Assembly: GCF_001724135.1 (NCBI RefSeq)
Contig: NZ_MEDS01000015.1
Coordinates: forward strand, 1-49,902
Direction of reading: 5' to 3'
DNA from: Comamonas sp. SCN 65-56
Lineage (GTDB): Bacteria; Pseudomonadota; Gammaproteobacteria; Burkholderiales; Burkholderiaceae_C
DNA length: 49,902 nucleotides
Position 1 is the first letter of the stretch. Every line of letters starts with the position of its first letter. The translations under genes were made by a program, and so were the position numbers. Positions 18,998-26,996 of this stretch are shown piece after piece. The notes below the pieces were generated by a model, which was not told the origin of the DNA, made no database searches, and saw only the letters and a program-made list of their open reading frames with translations.

Positions 18998-19038
18998 GCA
19001 CGGAGACGAGCCACATTCCGGTCAACAGGAGAAATACA

Positions 19039-19293
19039 TTGAGCGACATCAAACAGCAAATCAGAACCTTCGTGGTCGACAACTTCATGATCGGCGACGA
19101 CCCGGCCTCGCTTTCGGACTCCGACTCGTTCACTCGTTCGCACGTGCTCGATTCCACCGGATTCCTCGAACTGGTGTCGTTCCTCGAAAAGGAGTTCGGC
19201 GTCGAAGTCGGCGACAACGAACTGACACCCGAAAACCTGGACAGCCTCGACAACCTCGCCCGGTTCCTCTCGCGCAAGGGAGTTGTCGCCTGA
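19039..19293 (+). CDS. Acyl carrier protein
   Basis: An 84-residue acidic protein with the carrier-protein pattern: MSDIKQQIRTFVVDNFMIGD, then the phosphopantetheine site with the serine in VLDSTGFLELVSFLEKEF (around residue 39), then a final helix DSLDNLARFL. The TTG at 19039 is preceded by AGGAGAA, which decides this non-ATG start; no closer ATG gives a full carrier fold. It lies directly after the acyl-CoA ligase and before the NAD-synthetase-like gene. A dedicated carrier here implies that a covalently held acyl or aminoacyl intermediate is used in polymer modification. Confidence 0.9.
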   Translation: MSDIKQQIRTFVVDNFMIGDDPASLSDSDSFTRSHVLDSTGFLELVSFLEKEFGVEVGDNELTPENLDSLDNLARFLSRKGVVA

Positions 19294-19322
19294 AGGCGCG
19301 CACCGGATCCGGGAAGACCACC

Positions 19323-20354
19323 ATGACGCGAATCACCGACCTGACGACCGCCCCGACGCCACGCCCGTTCGGCCCGCATGTCCTCGAACTCGACCTGGAC
19401 GCCGAGGTGCGCAGGATCGCGGCCTGGTTTCTCGATGTGGTGGGCAAGCGGCTGCGTCGCCGGGGAGTCGTCGTGGCCATGTCCGGCGGAATCGACAGCT
19501 CGGTGTGCGCCGCGCTCGCGGTCCGTGCCTTCGGTCCGGGACGCGTGCTCGGGCTTCTGCTTCCGGAGCGTGACTCGTCGTCGCTGAGCAGCCAGCTGGG
19601 CAGGCGCCTGGCCGATCATCTCGGGATCGAGGCAGTCTGCCAGGACATCGCGCCCACGCTCGAGGCGATCGGCTGCTACCAGTGGCGCGACGACGCAATC
19701 CGCTCCGTCGTCCCGGAATACGGGCCAGGATGGAAGAACAAGATCGTCATCGCGGGTGGCACTGCGGGGGTGCCGAACCATTTCCGGCTGATCGCCCAGG
19801 ATCCGGCTGGCAGCACACGCGACATCCGGCTCCCGGCCAAGGCATACCTGCAGATCGTCGCGGCAACGAACCACAAGCAGCGAATCCGCAAGACGCTCGA
19901 GTACTTCCATGCCGATCGACTGCACTATGCCGTGGTCGGCACGCCCAACCGGCTCGAATATGACCAGGGCTTCTTCGTCAAGAACGGGGACGGGTCGGCC
20001 GACGTCAAGCCGATCGCGCATCTCTACAAGACGCAGGTCTACGCGCTCGCACGCCACCTCGGGTTGCCGCCCGAGATCTGCGACGCCCGACCGACCACCG
20101 ACACCTACAGCCTGCCGCAGGGCCAGGACGAGTTCTACTTCGGCCTGCCGTACGAGCAGATGGATCTCGCCCTGTGGGCCCGCAATCACGGAGTGTCCGC
20201 CACCGAACTCGCACGCGCACTCGGAACGAGCGAGGAACGAGCAGCCGATGCGTTGCGCGACATCGACAACAAGCGCCGCACGACCGCCTACCTGCATGCG
20301 CGCCCGGTGCTGTGCGAGAGCATTGCCGAACTCGGCGAATTCGGGATCGCCTGA
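19323..20354 (+). CDS. NAD-synthetase-like PP-loop ATP pyrophosphatase
   Basis: A 343-residue N-type ATP pyrophosphatase most like ammonia-dependent NAD synthetase. It shows the PP-loop SGGIDSS at 54-60, NHKQRIRKTLEY (compare the QARIRM helix of NadE), VVGTPNRLEYDQGFFVKNGD, VKPIAHLYKTQVYALARHLG and GQDEFYFGLPYEQMD. It has no glutaminase domain and would need ammonia. It carries an inserted region around residues 120-165 relative to what I recall of NadE. Its place between an acyl carrier protein and EPS-type hydrolases, rather than in a NAD operon, suggests a recruited adenylating/amidating enzyme, but a genuine NAD synthetase cannot be excluded. It overlaps the next gene by one base. Confidence 0.85.
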   Translation: MTRITDLTTAPTPRPFGPHVLELDLDAEVRRIAAWFLDVVGKRLRRRGVVVAMSGGIDSSVCAALAVRAFGPGRVLGLLLPERDSSSLSSQLGRRLADHLGIEAVCQDIAPTLEAIGCYQWRDDAIRSVVPEYGPGWKNKIVIAGGTAGVPNHFRLIAQDPAGSTRDIRLPAKAYLQIVAATNHKQRIRKTLEYFHADRLHYAVVGTPNRLEYDQGFFVKNGDGSADVKPIAHLYKTQVYALARHLGLPPEICDARPTTDTYSLPQGQDEFYFGLPYEQMDLALWARNHGVSATELARALGTSEERAADALRDIDNKRRTTAYLHARPVLCESIAELGEFGIA

Positions 20355-21244
20355 TGCACTTCGCGCCCCCGACGGTCGAACCTGATCCGGTCGAGCGGCG
20401 CCCCGCCGGCGCATTGATCGAGCACCGCGGCTTCCGGCCCAACAAGCGCCGGCAGGCGCTGTTCCATTGCCTGCACGAGGCACCGGGCGCCACGACGGCG
20501 TGGCTGTTCTGCAACCCCATGTTCGAAGACAAGGTGTTCAGTCACAGCGCATACGTCAGGCTCGCGCGCCAGCTTGCGCACGCCGGGCACAGCGTGCTTC
20601 GCTTCGACTACGAGGGCGATGGCGACAGCGAAGGCGACCTGCGCGCCCTCGCAACCGGCGACTGGATCGACGACATCGCCTGCATGGCCGAGCACCTGCT
20701 CGCGAAGACCGGCGCGCAGCGGATCGGGTTGCTGGGCCTGCGCGCGGGCTGCCTGCTCGCTGCGGCGGCCGCGCCCGGACTTCGGGCAAGCCGCCTCGTT
20801 CTCGTGGAACCCGTAGTCGACGGAAAGAGGTATCTGCAGGAGCTGCTGCGGGCGAACGTCACGACGCAACTTGCGGTCTACGGAAAGGTGATCGACGCGC
20901 GCGAACAGCTTCTCGCTCGCCTGCGCGAAGGGGGGACGATCAGCCTCGGAGGCTTCGAAGTCGAACGGGCACTTGCCGACTCGATTGCGTCGCTGCGACT
21001 GGCGGACCTCGTCGGTCGCGCCGGTATCGGTGTCGACATGATCCAGGTCCTTCCCAGGTCTGGCGTGACGCCCCCGGCACTTCCGGCGGACCTGGCCAGC
21101 ATCCCGCGGCTGTCGCTCCATCAATGCGTGGCGCCGCCTTTCTGGGGCGAATCGAGGGAATACGATGCGGCTCCGGCGGCGCTGTTCGACCTGATCACGG
21201 CGCTCGCTCGATCGCATCCGAACGAGGCGGGTTCCATCCGATGA
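20354..21244 (+). CDS. Alpha/beta hydrolase, exosortase-A-associated hydrolase 2-like
   Basis: A 296-residue alpha/beta-hydrolase-fold protein. It shows WLFCNPMFEDKVFSHSAY, ARQLAHAGHSVLRFDYEGDGDS (the typical strand-loop before the nucleophile elbow) and the elbow GLRAG at 128-132. The expected GxSxG serine is therefore arginine, as I recall for the exosortase-A hydrolase 2 group. Loss of the nucleophile suggests a non-hydrolytic or structural role. The ATG at 20354 overlaps the preceding TGA (TGATG) and the stop overlaps the next ATG by 4 bases. A related gene at 47623 also lacks the serine. Confidence 0.82.
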   Translation: MHFAPPTVEPDPVERRPAGALIEHRGFRPNKRRQALFHCLHEAPGATTAWLFCNPMFEDKVFSHSAYVRLARQLAHAGHSVLRFDYEGDGDSEGDLRALATGDWIDDIACMAEHLLAKTGAQRIGLLGLRAGCLLAAAAAPGLRASRLVLVEPVVDGKRYLQELLRANVTTQLAVYGKVIDAREQLLARLREGGTISLGGFEVERALADSIASLRLADLVGRAGIGVDMIQVLPRSGVTPPALPADLASIPRLSLHQCVAPPFWGESREYDAAPAALFDLITALARSHPNEAGSIR

Positions 21245-23382
21245 TCGAGCAGTGCATCGATTTCGCCGGCCCCGATGGACTGGTGCGCCGCGGTATCGTC
21301 TCGAAGCCGACCGACGCTGCGCGTACCGGCGTCGTACTGCTGCCGGCGGGGCTGAAGTATCATGCCGGTCCCCATCGCCTGAACGTCCTTCTGGCACGAC
21401 GACTGGTCGGGATGGGGTACGTGGTCCTGCGGTTCGACCCTGCGGGCATCGGCGAAAGCGACGGTTCGCTGGGTCCGGCGCCAGTCCGGGCGCTCTGGTC
21501 CGGCGTCGAGCACGGACTTTTTTCAGACGACGCTCTGCTGGCCAGTCGGGTGTTGCGCGAACGCTTCGGCGTCTCGTCGATCGTCGCCTGCGGCCTGTGC
21601 GGAGGCGCCATCACGGCACAGATCGCGGCTGCATCCGCCCCCGATTCCATCAACGGCGTGATCTCCATTGCTTCGCCCGTGACCACCTCATCCACCGACC
21701 AGGAATCCCGATCGATCGGCGAGAAACTCGCCCGGCGAATTCTGCACAGCTACCTGAAAAAGCTCGTGTCCCTGGAAGCGTGGTCGCGACTGTTACGCCG
21801 GGAGAGTGACCTGAGAGGCATTGCCGCCACGGTGCGCGTTGCGCTGAGCCCGAGGAAGAACCGGACCGACGGAGCCGACGTCCCCGCGAATTTCAACGCC
21901 CTCTACCTGCAATCGTTCGAATCGATTCGCGCGGCCGGCATCCCGCACCTCATGGTCTTCGGCGCCAGCGATAACCGCTGGGTCGAGTTCGACGAGTACG
22001 TACTCAAGACCCACCTGCGCGCGCGAACGGAGTGCGAAGATTATTCCATCAGGGTGATTCCAGAGGGCAATCACGAGTTGCAGCAGACGCGTTCCCAGGC
22101 GCTGGCGATGTCGCACATCGAACAATGGCTCGCCTCGCGATTTCCCGTGGCAGCCCGGCCTGCGATGATGGAGGACGCGGCGGGACTGACGCCACAGGCG
22201 AGGCGGGCTCCCGGCGTGTCCACCGCGGGCGCTGCCGACCGGCAGCCGCGCGCGGGAGTGACACCGAAGCGGATCCTCCTGGTGGTCGACGGCTTCTATC
22301 CGAGCACCGGAGGCTCCGAGATGCAGGTCGGGCTGCTCGCCCGTGCATTTCGTGCGCACGGACACGAGGTCACGATCCTGGCGCCCCATCTCGACAAGTC
22401 TCTCCCGTTGCGCGACACCGTCGACGACGTGCCGGTCGAGCGGATTCCCTACCCCAGGATCCGCATCCTGGGCGCACTTGTCCTCGACATCCGGTTCATG
22501 GCCAGGCTGATCGCGCGCCGGCGGCGCTACGACGCCATCCACGTTCACATGGCGAAGAACCTCGCTGCTGCGGCCGGGCTCATTCGGCCGCTGCTGCCGT
22601 CCACCCTTGCCGTGAAGATCTCCGGCGCCTGGGAGTTCGACGGCGGCATCCTCGACCCCGAGCGGCGCACCCGACCGCTGTATCGACTGATCAACGCTTG
22701 CGTGAAGCGCGCGGACAACATCCAGTGCGTCAGCGAATACACGCGCCGCCGGCTCCTCGATGCCGGATATCCGGAAGACCGCCTGAGGATGATCCCCAAT
22801 GCGGTCGACCTCGAGCGCTTCGTTCCGACGCCCATCGGGCAGCGCAAGTGCAAGGCGGTCTTCGTCGGCAGACTGGTACCCGTGAAGGCCCTGCCGATTC
22901 TGCTGCAGGCCTGGGCCCGGGCCCGACTGTCTCCCGACGCCATCCTCGAGATCGCGGGCGACGGCCCGGAGCGGGCAAGCCTCCAGGCGCAGTCGCAGGC
23001 CCTGGGCGTCGCCGATCGGGTCCGCTTCCTCGGCGAGGTCTCCGACGTGCCGGGCGTGCTGCGTGAGGCCTCCGTATACGTGCAGCCCTCGTATCAGGAA
23101 GGCATGCCGAACTCGGTGCTCGAGGCAATGGCCTGCGGGCTGCCGATCGTCGCAAGCCGGGTCAGCGGCAACGAGGATCTCGTCGTGCACGAGCACAACG
23201 GCCTGCTCGTGCCGGCCGGCGACCCCGACGCCCTCGCCGCGGCCATCGAGCGTGTGCTCGGCAATCGCGAGCTCGCCCGAAGCATGGGTGAAGCATCGCG
23301 CGACTTCGTCGTCGCTCGCTACTCCGTGCCTGCCGTGGTCGCCGAACTCCTGGAATCATACGAAAAGGTCGCCAGACGATGA
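21241..23382 (+). CDS. Fusion: alpha/beta hydrolase (hydrolase 1-like) + GT4 glycosyltransferase
   Basis: A single 713-residue open frame with two domains. Residues 1-305 are an alpha/beta hydrolase similar to exosortase-A-associated hydrolase 1 (GVVLLPAGLKYHAGPHRLNV, VVLRFDPAGIGESDGS). Its elbow is GLCGG at 118-122, giving a cysteine (C120) instead of serine. A ~37-residue linker rich in Ala, Arg and Pro follows. Residues ~343-713 are a GT4 glycosyltransferase (RILLVVDGFYPSTGGSEMQ, VVFVGRL-like AVFVGRLVPVKALPILLQAW, PSYQEGMPNSVLEAMACGLP with the E-x7-E motif). No stop or good internal ribosome-binding site separates them; an in-frame MMED near residue 308 has none upstream. The start overlaps the previous stop by 4 bases. 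Confidence 0.85.
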   Translation: MIEQCIDFAGPDGLVRRGIVSKPTDAARTGVVLLPAGLKYHAGPHRLNVLLARRLVGMGYVVLRFDPAGIGESDGSLGPAPVRALWSGVEHGLFSDDALLASRVLRERFGVSSIVACGLCGGAITAQIAAASAPDSINGVISIASPVTTSSTDQESRSIGEKLARRILHSYLKKLVSLEAWSRLLRRESDLRGIAATVRVALSPRKNRTDGADVPANFNALYLQSFESIRAAGIPHLMVFGASDNRWVEFDEYVLKTHLRARTECEDYSIRVIPEGNHELQQTRSQALAMSHIEQWLASRFPVAARPAMMEDAAGLTPQARRAPGVSTAGAADRQPRAGVTPKRILLVVDGFYPSTGGSEMQVGLLARAFRAHGHEVTILAPHLDKSLPLRDTVDDVPVERIPYPRIRILGALVLDIRFMARLIARRRRYDAIHVHMAKNLAAAAGLIRPLLPSTLAVKISGAWEFDGGILDPERRTRPLYRLINACVKRADNIQCVSEYTRRRLLDAGYPEDRLRMIPNAVDLERFVPTPIGQRKCKAVFVGRLVPVKALPILLQAWARARLSPDAILEIAGDGPERASLQAQSQALGVADRVRFLGEVSDVPGVLREASVYVQPSYQEGMPNSVLEAMACGLPIVASRVSGNEDLVVHEHNGLLVPAGDPDALAAAIERVLGNRELARSMGEASRDFVVARYSVPAVVAELLESYEKVARR

Positions 23383-24326
23383 TGCGGGATCGCACCGAGC
23401 GCGTACTCTTCCTGATCACGATCGACACCGAATGCGATCACGATCCGGACTGGCGTCGCTCCAGTCCGCTGACGTTTCACTCGATCACGGACGGACTGCC
23501 GAACCGGCTGCAACCGGCCTTCGAGTCGGTCGGGGCGATACCGACCTACCTGCTGACGGTCGAGGTCATGGAGGACCCGGCGTCGGTGGCGGCGCTGCGC
23601 GCGCTCGAAGGCAGCTACGAATTCGGAACCCACCTGCACGCAGCGTTCGTCGAGCCGTCGAAGAAGCACTACGACTACGCAGGCATCGCCAGTCCGGATT
23701 TCCAGTGCCACCTGCCGCCGGAGATCGAGCACGCGAAACTGGCCAACCTGACCGCTCTCTTCGAGCAACGTTTCGGCTACGCGCCAGGAAGCTTCCGGGC
23801 CGGACGCTACGGCGCCGGGCCGAAGACCATCGAGTCGCTGGCACGGCTCGGCTATCTCGTGGATACGAGCGTCACGCCCTACCTCCGCTGGCCGCATCCG
23901 GACGGTGCCGTCGATTACCGGCGCGCGCCGGAACAGCCCTACGTGCCCTGCACCAGCGACCTTGCCCGTCCCGCCACGGACGGAGTCGGGTCGGTGCTGG
24001 AGATTCCCGTCACCATGCAACCGAGGTGGCTGCGTGCGCCGCGATGGCTGCGCCCATGGTTCTCGAGCGCCGACCAGATGAGATCCATCATCGGATACCA
24101 GTTGAGACGCCATGCACGGCAGCGCACGGTCGTGCTCAACATGATGTTTCATTCAATGGAAGTCATCCCCAAGGCCAGCCCCTACCCCCAGTCCGAAGAC
24201 GACGTCCGGCGCTTCATCGACGACATGATGCAGGTGTTGCGATGGTGCCGCGAGCTGGGGATCGAGTTCGCCCGCACTCGCGACGTTCCGGCTCTTCTCG
24301 GACGGCGCCCGTCCACCTCCGGGTGA
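23379..24326 (+). CDS. Polysaccharide deacetylase-family protein (divergent NodB fold)
   Basis: A 315-residue cytoplasmic-looking protein with no signal peptide. The first motif is FLITIDTECDHDPDW (Asp in the NodB motif 1 position, without TFDDG), the second GTHLHAAF replaces the H-x3-H metal site in spirit, and the third region is SFRAGRYGAGPKTIESLARLGYLVDTSVTP, typical of PuuE/EPS-locus deacetylases. It resembles proteins annotated as polysaccharide deacetylases in PEP-CTERM clusters. It should remove N-acetyl or O-acyl groups from a sugar in the repeat unit. It overlaps the fusion gene by 4 bases; a second ATG at 23382 is equally possible. Confidence 0.83.
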   Translation: MMRDRTERVLFLITIDTECDHDPDWRRSSPLTFHSITDGLPNRLQPAFESVGAIPTYLLTVEVMEDPASVAALRALEGSYEFGTHLHAAFVEPSKKHYDYAGIASPDFQCHLPPEIEHAKLANLTALFEQRFGYAPGSFRAGRYGAGPKTIESLARLGYLVDTSVTPYLRWPHPDGAVDYRRAPEQPYVPCTSDLARPATDGVGSVLEIPVTMQPRWLRAPRWLRPWFSSADQMRSIIGYQLRRHARQRTVVLNMMFHSMEVIPKASPYPQSEDDVRRFIDDMMQVLRWCRELGIEFARTRDVPALLGRRPSTSG

Positions 24327-24330
24327 TCGC

Positions 24331-25464
24331 ATGCACGTCGACGTGATCACGAGCGCCGAGGGAATCGAGTCGCTGCGCGAAGCGTGGCAACAGCTCTCCC
24401 GGCGTGCCCTGCGCGCCAGCCCGTTCAACTCCTGGGAGTGGCAATCGCTCTGGTGGAAACACTATGGAGCCGGCCACCCCCTGCGCATCCTCGCAGCGCG
24501 CGACGGAGAAAGGACGATCGGCATCCTGCCCCTGTACGTTCAGCCGCGTCGTGTACTGGGTGCGATCCGCGTACGCATGCTGCGCAACGTTGGAACCGGG
24601 GGTGATACCTCGCCAGACGACCTCGACCCGCTGGTCGATCCCGACTATGCCACCGAGGCGCCGCGTGCGCTGGCGAACGCGGCCCTCGGCCTGAACGACT
24701 GGGACCTCGTGCGGATCTCGGACATGGGCGATTCCCCGGACTTCCTTGCTGCATTGGCGCAGGCGGCCTCGGGTCGCGCGCTGCACCAGCAATGCTCGCC
24801 GGCCGCCCGTATCTCGTACATCGCGCTTCCGGCCACCTGGGACGAGTACCTGACGAGCCTCGGCGGCGATCGCCGGTACACCATTCGCAAGACGCGCCGC
24901 AACTTCGAAGCCCTGCCGGGCGCGCGCTTCTATGTGTGGGAAGACCGCGAACGCCTCGACGAGGCCGTTGACCGCCTCGTTCACCTGCATCGGGCGCGTT
25001 GGCAGAACCGGGGCGAGGCGCACGCCTTCTCGACCGAGCAGTATGTCGCATTCCACCGCGAGGTCATGCACGCGTTCCACGAGCGCAACTGGCTGCGGCT
25101 GCACTGCATGGAGCTCGACGGACAGATCATCGCGATGTACTACTGCTATCGCCATCGAGATGCCGTCTACTATTTCCAGGGTGGATTCGATCCGTCGTTC
25201 TCGAATCTGCGCCCGGGCCTCGTGCTGATGGGCTATGCGATCGAGCACGCCATCGGCGAGGGGGCCACAGTCTTCGACATGCTGCGCGGCGAATACGAGT
25301 ACAAGACCCAATGGGCGAAATCCGCCCGCCAGACCATGCAGTTCGAGGCGCACCGCAACACCCTTGGAGGCCTGGCGCATCGTCTGCGCACCGAGCACCT
25401 GCCTGCGCTCAAGCGCGGTCTTGCCGCGCGATTCGGTGCGCGGCAGGCCATGACGAGCCATTGA
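24331..25464 (+). CDS. CelD/BcsL-like GNAT acyltransferase (FemAB-type fold)
   Basis: A 377-residue member of the Acetyltransf_6/CelD group, built of two GNAT-like halves. It opens SPFNSWEWQSLWWKHYGAGHPLR, a classic sequence for this group, and later shows RYTIRKTRRNFE, HRARWQNRGE, LDGQIIAMYYCYRHRDAVYYFQGGFD, LRPGLVLMGYAIEHAI and FDMLRGEYEYKTQWA. It should transfer an acyl group, from CoA or an acyl carrier protein, to a sugar amine or hydroxyl in the cytoplasm. It starts 4 bases after the deacetylase gene, a pairing that makes a deacetylate-then-acylate step plausible. Two more relatives lie at 37606 and 38817. Confidence 0.88.
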   Translation: MHVDVITSAEGIESLREAWQQLSRRALRASPFNSWEWQSLWWKHYGAGHPLRILAARDGERTIGILPLYVQPRRVLGAIRVRMLRNVGTGGDTSPDDLDPLVDPDYATEAPRALANAALGLNDWDLVRISDMGDSPDFLAALAQAASGRALHQQCSPAARISYIALPATWDEYLTSLGGDRRYTIRKTRRNFEALPGARFYVWEDRERLDEAVDRLVHLHRARWQNRGEAHAFSTEQYVAFHREVMHAFHERNWLRLHCMELDGQIIAMYYCYRHRDAVYYFQGGFDPSFSNLRPGLVLMGYAIEHAIGEGATVFDMLRGEYEYKTQWAKSARQTMQFEAHRNTLGGLAHRLRTEHLPALKRGLAARFGARQAMTSH

Positions 25465-25465
25465 C

Positions 25466-26953
25466 ATGCTGCGTCGCCTGCTCGTACACGCGTCGACCTA
25501 CTCGATCGGAAGCCTGCTCGTCACCCTTGCGGGCCTGATCTCGTTCCCGATCTTCACCCGCATCTTCAGCGTCGCGGAATATGGCGTCCTGAACCTGGTC
25601 TCTTCGACTCTCCTGATCCTGATCGGAGTCGCCAAGCTCGGCCTGCAGCATTCGGTGATCCGCTTCTACGCCGAAGCCGGCGCACCGTCGGGGAACTTCA
25701 CGCCCAGCCAGTATTTCTCCACCGTGGTGCTCGGAATGGGGGCCGCCGGGGCTCTGGTGATGCTGTGCTGGGCGGGCATCAGCCAGCTGATCCCCGCCCA
25801 CTTGTGGGGCGACGAGCGTATTCCGCACCTGCTGTTGCTCACGGCAGTGCTCATACCCGTCCGCGTCCTCGATAGCGGCATGAGCAACATCTTGCGCGCG
25901 ATGGAGCGCAGCGGGTGGCTCACGCTCTACAACGTCCTGAGGAAGTACGGCGGCCTTGGAATCATTCTTGCAACCGTCTTCTACGTGCTGCCCGGTCTCG
26001 ACGGTTTCTACGCCGGCACGATCCTGGCGGAAACCCTCGCGGTCGTTGTCCTGGGCTGGTTGATGCTGCGCCGCCAGCCAATCTCGCGCCGCGAATTTTC
26101 GCCCGAACTGTATCGCGGAATGCTGGTATTCGGCATTCCGATGGTCGCTTACGAGCTGGGAGCCTTGCTGCTCAATTTCGGGGACAGGTACGTGATCCAG
26201 GCAATGCTCGGAGGCACGGCGCTCGGCCACTACTCTGCGAGCTACAACCTTGCGGAATACGTCCAGATGATCATCGTGGCGTCGTTCGGACAGGCCGTGG
26301 TCCCGATGTTCACGAAGCTCTGGGAGGAGAAAGGAGAAGCGGCAACCCGCTCCTTCATCGAGCGGGCACTGCACTTCTATTGCATGATCGGAGTCGCCGT
26401 GGTCTTCGGCCTGGCCGCAGTCGGAGAGGACGTCCTCGTCCTGCTCGCTTCGGAGAAATACCGCGCCGGCGCGGTCGTCATCCCCTGGATCATCGCTGCG
26501 ACGGTCATAGACGGCGGTGCGACGCTCCTGGGCGCCGGCCTGTTCATCCGCAAGCAGACCCGCATACTCATGTTCATCGTCGTTTCCTGCGCGGTTCTCA
26601 ACGTGGTGCTGAACGTCGTCCTGATACCGCACTTCGGCATACTCGGTGCGGCGATCGCGACACTTGCAAGCTATGTCGTGTTGACCGTGGCAATGCTGGT
26701 CATCGGCCGGTCGAGGCTGCGCATCGCCTTTCCGTGGCGCGCGCTGCTGAAATTCCTGGCGCTGGGCCTCGTGATGTTCGTCTCGGTATCGTCGGTGGAC
26801 ACGGGCGAACCCCTGCTCAGCCTGTTCGTCAAGGTCTTGACCGGCGTGGCGGTCTATTCGGCCCTGGTGCTGGCCTTCGACCAACGCGGTCGAGACGCGA
26901 CGCTGGTCGTTGTCGAACGCGTCGGTCGCCTCGCGCGAAACGTCCGCAGCTGA
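25466..26953 (+). CDS. Polysaccharide flippase, Wzx-type (MOP superfamily)
   Basis: A 495-residue protein with about 12-14 hydrophobic segments spread along its length, starting LLVTLAGLISFPIFTRIFSVAEYGVLNLVSS, which is the hallmark opening of Wzx/oligosaccharide flippases. Charged residues cluster in short loops. It should move the undecaprenyl-linked repeat unit across the inner membrane. It begins one base after the acyltransferase stop. It is the only flippase in the window, which together with the O-antigen ligase/polymerase at 30933 supports a Wzx/Wzy-like assembly route. Confidence 0.92.
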   Translation: MLRRLLVHASTYSIGSLLVTLAGLISFPIFTRIFSVAEYGVLNLVSSTLLILIGVAKLGLQHSVIRFYAEAGAPSGNFTPSQYFSTVVLGMGAAGALVMLCWAGISQLIPAHLWGDERIPHLLLLTAVLIPVRVLDSGMSNILRAMERSGWLTLYNVLRKYGGLGIILATVFYVLPGLDGFYAGTILAETLAVVVLGWLMLRRQPISRREFSPELYRGMLVFGIPMVAYELGALLLNFGDRYVIQAMLGGTALGHYSASYNLAEYVQMIIVASFGQAVVPMFTKLWEEKGEAATRSFIERALHFYCMIGVAVVFGLAAVGEDVLVLLASEKYRAGAVVIPWIIAATVIDGGATLLGAGLFIRKQTRILMFIVVSCAVLNVVLNVVLIPHFGILGAAIATLASYVVLTVAMLVIGRSRLRIAFPWRALLKFLALGLVMFVSVSSVDTGEPLLSLFVKVLTGVAVYSALVLAFDQRGRDATLVVVERVGRLARNVRS

Positions 26954-26996
26954 CGGCCATGCGGAATCGACTCGCAAAGGAACCGGGAAGATCTCA

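Noticed and set aside
22164-23382. Separate glycosyltransferase gene starting at an internal ATG
   Set aside because: No stop codon separates it from the hydrolase part and no ribosome-binding site precedes the internal ATG, so one fused protein is the simpler reading.
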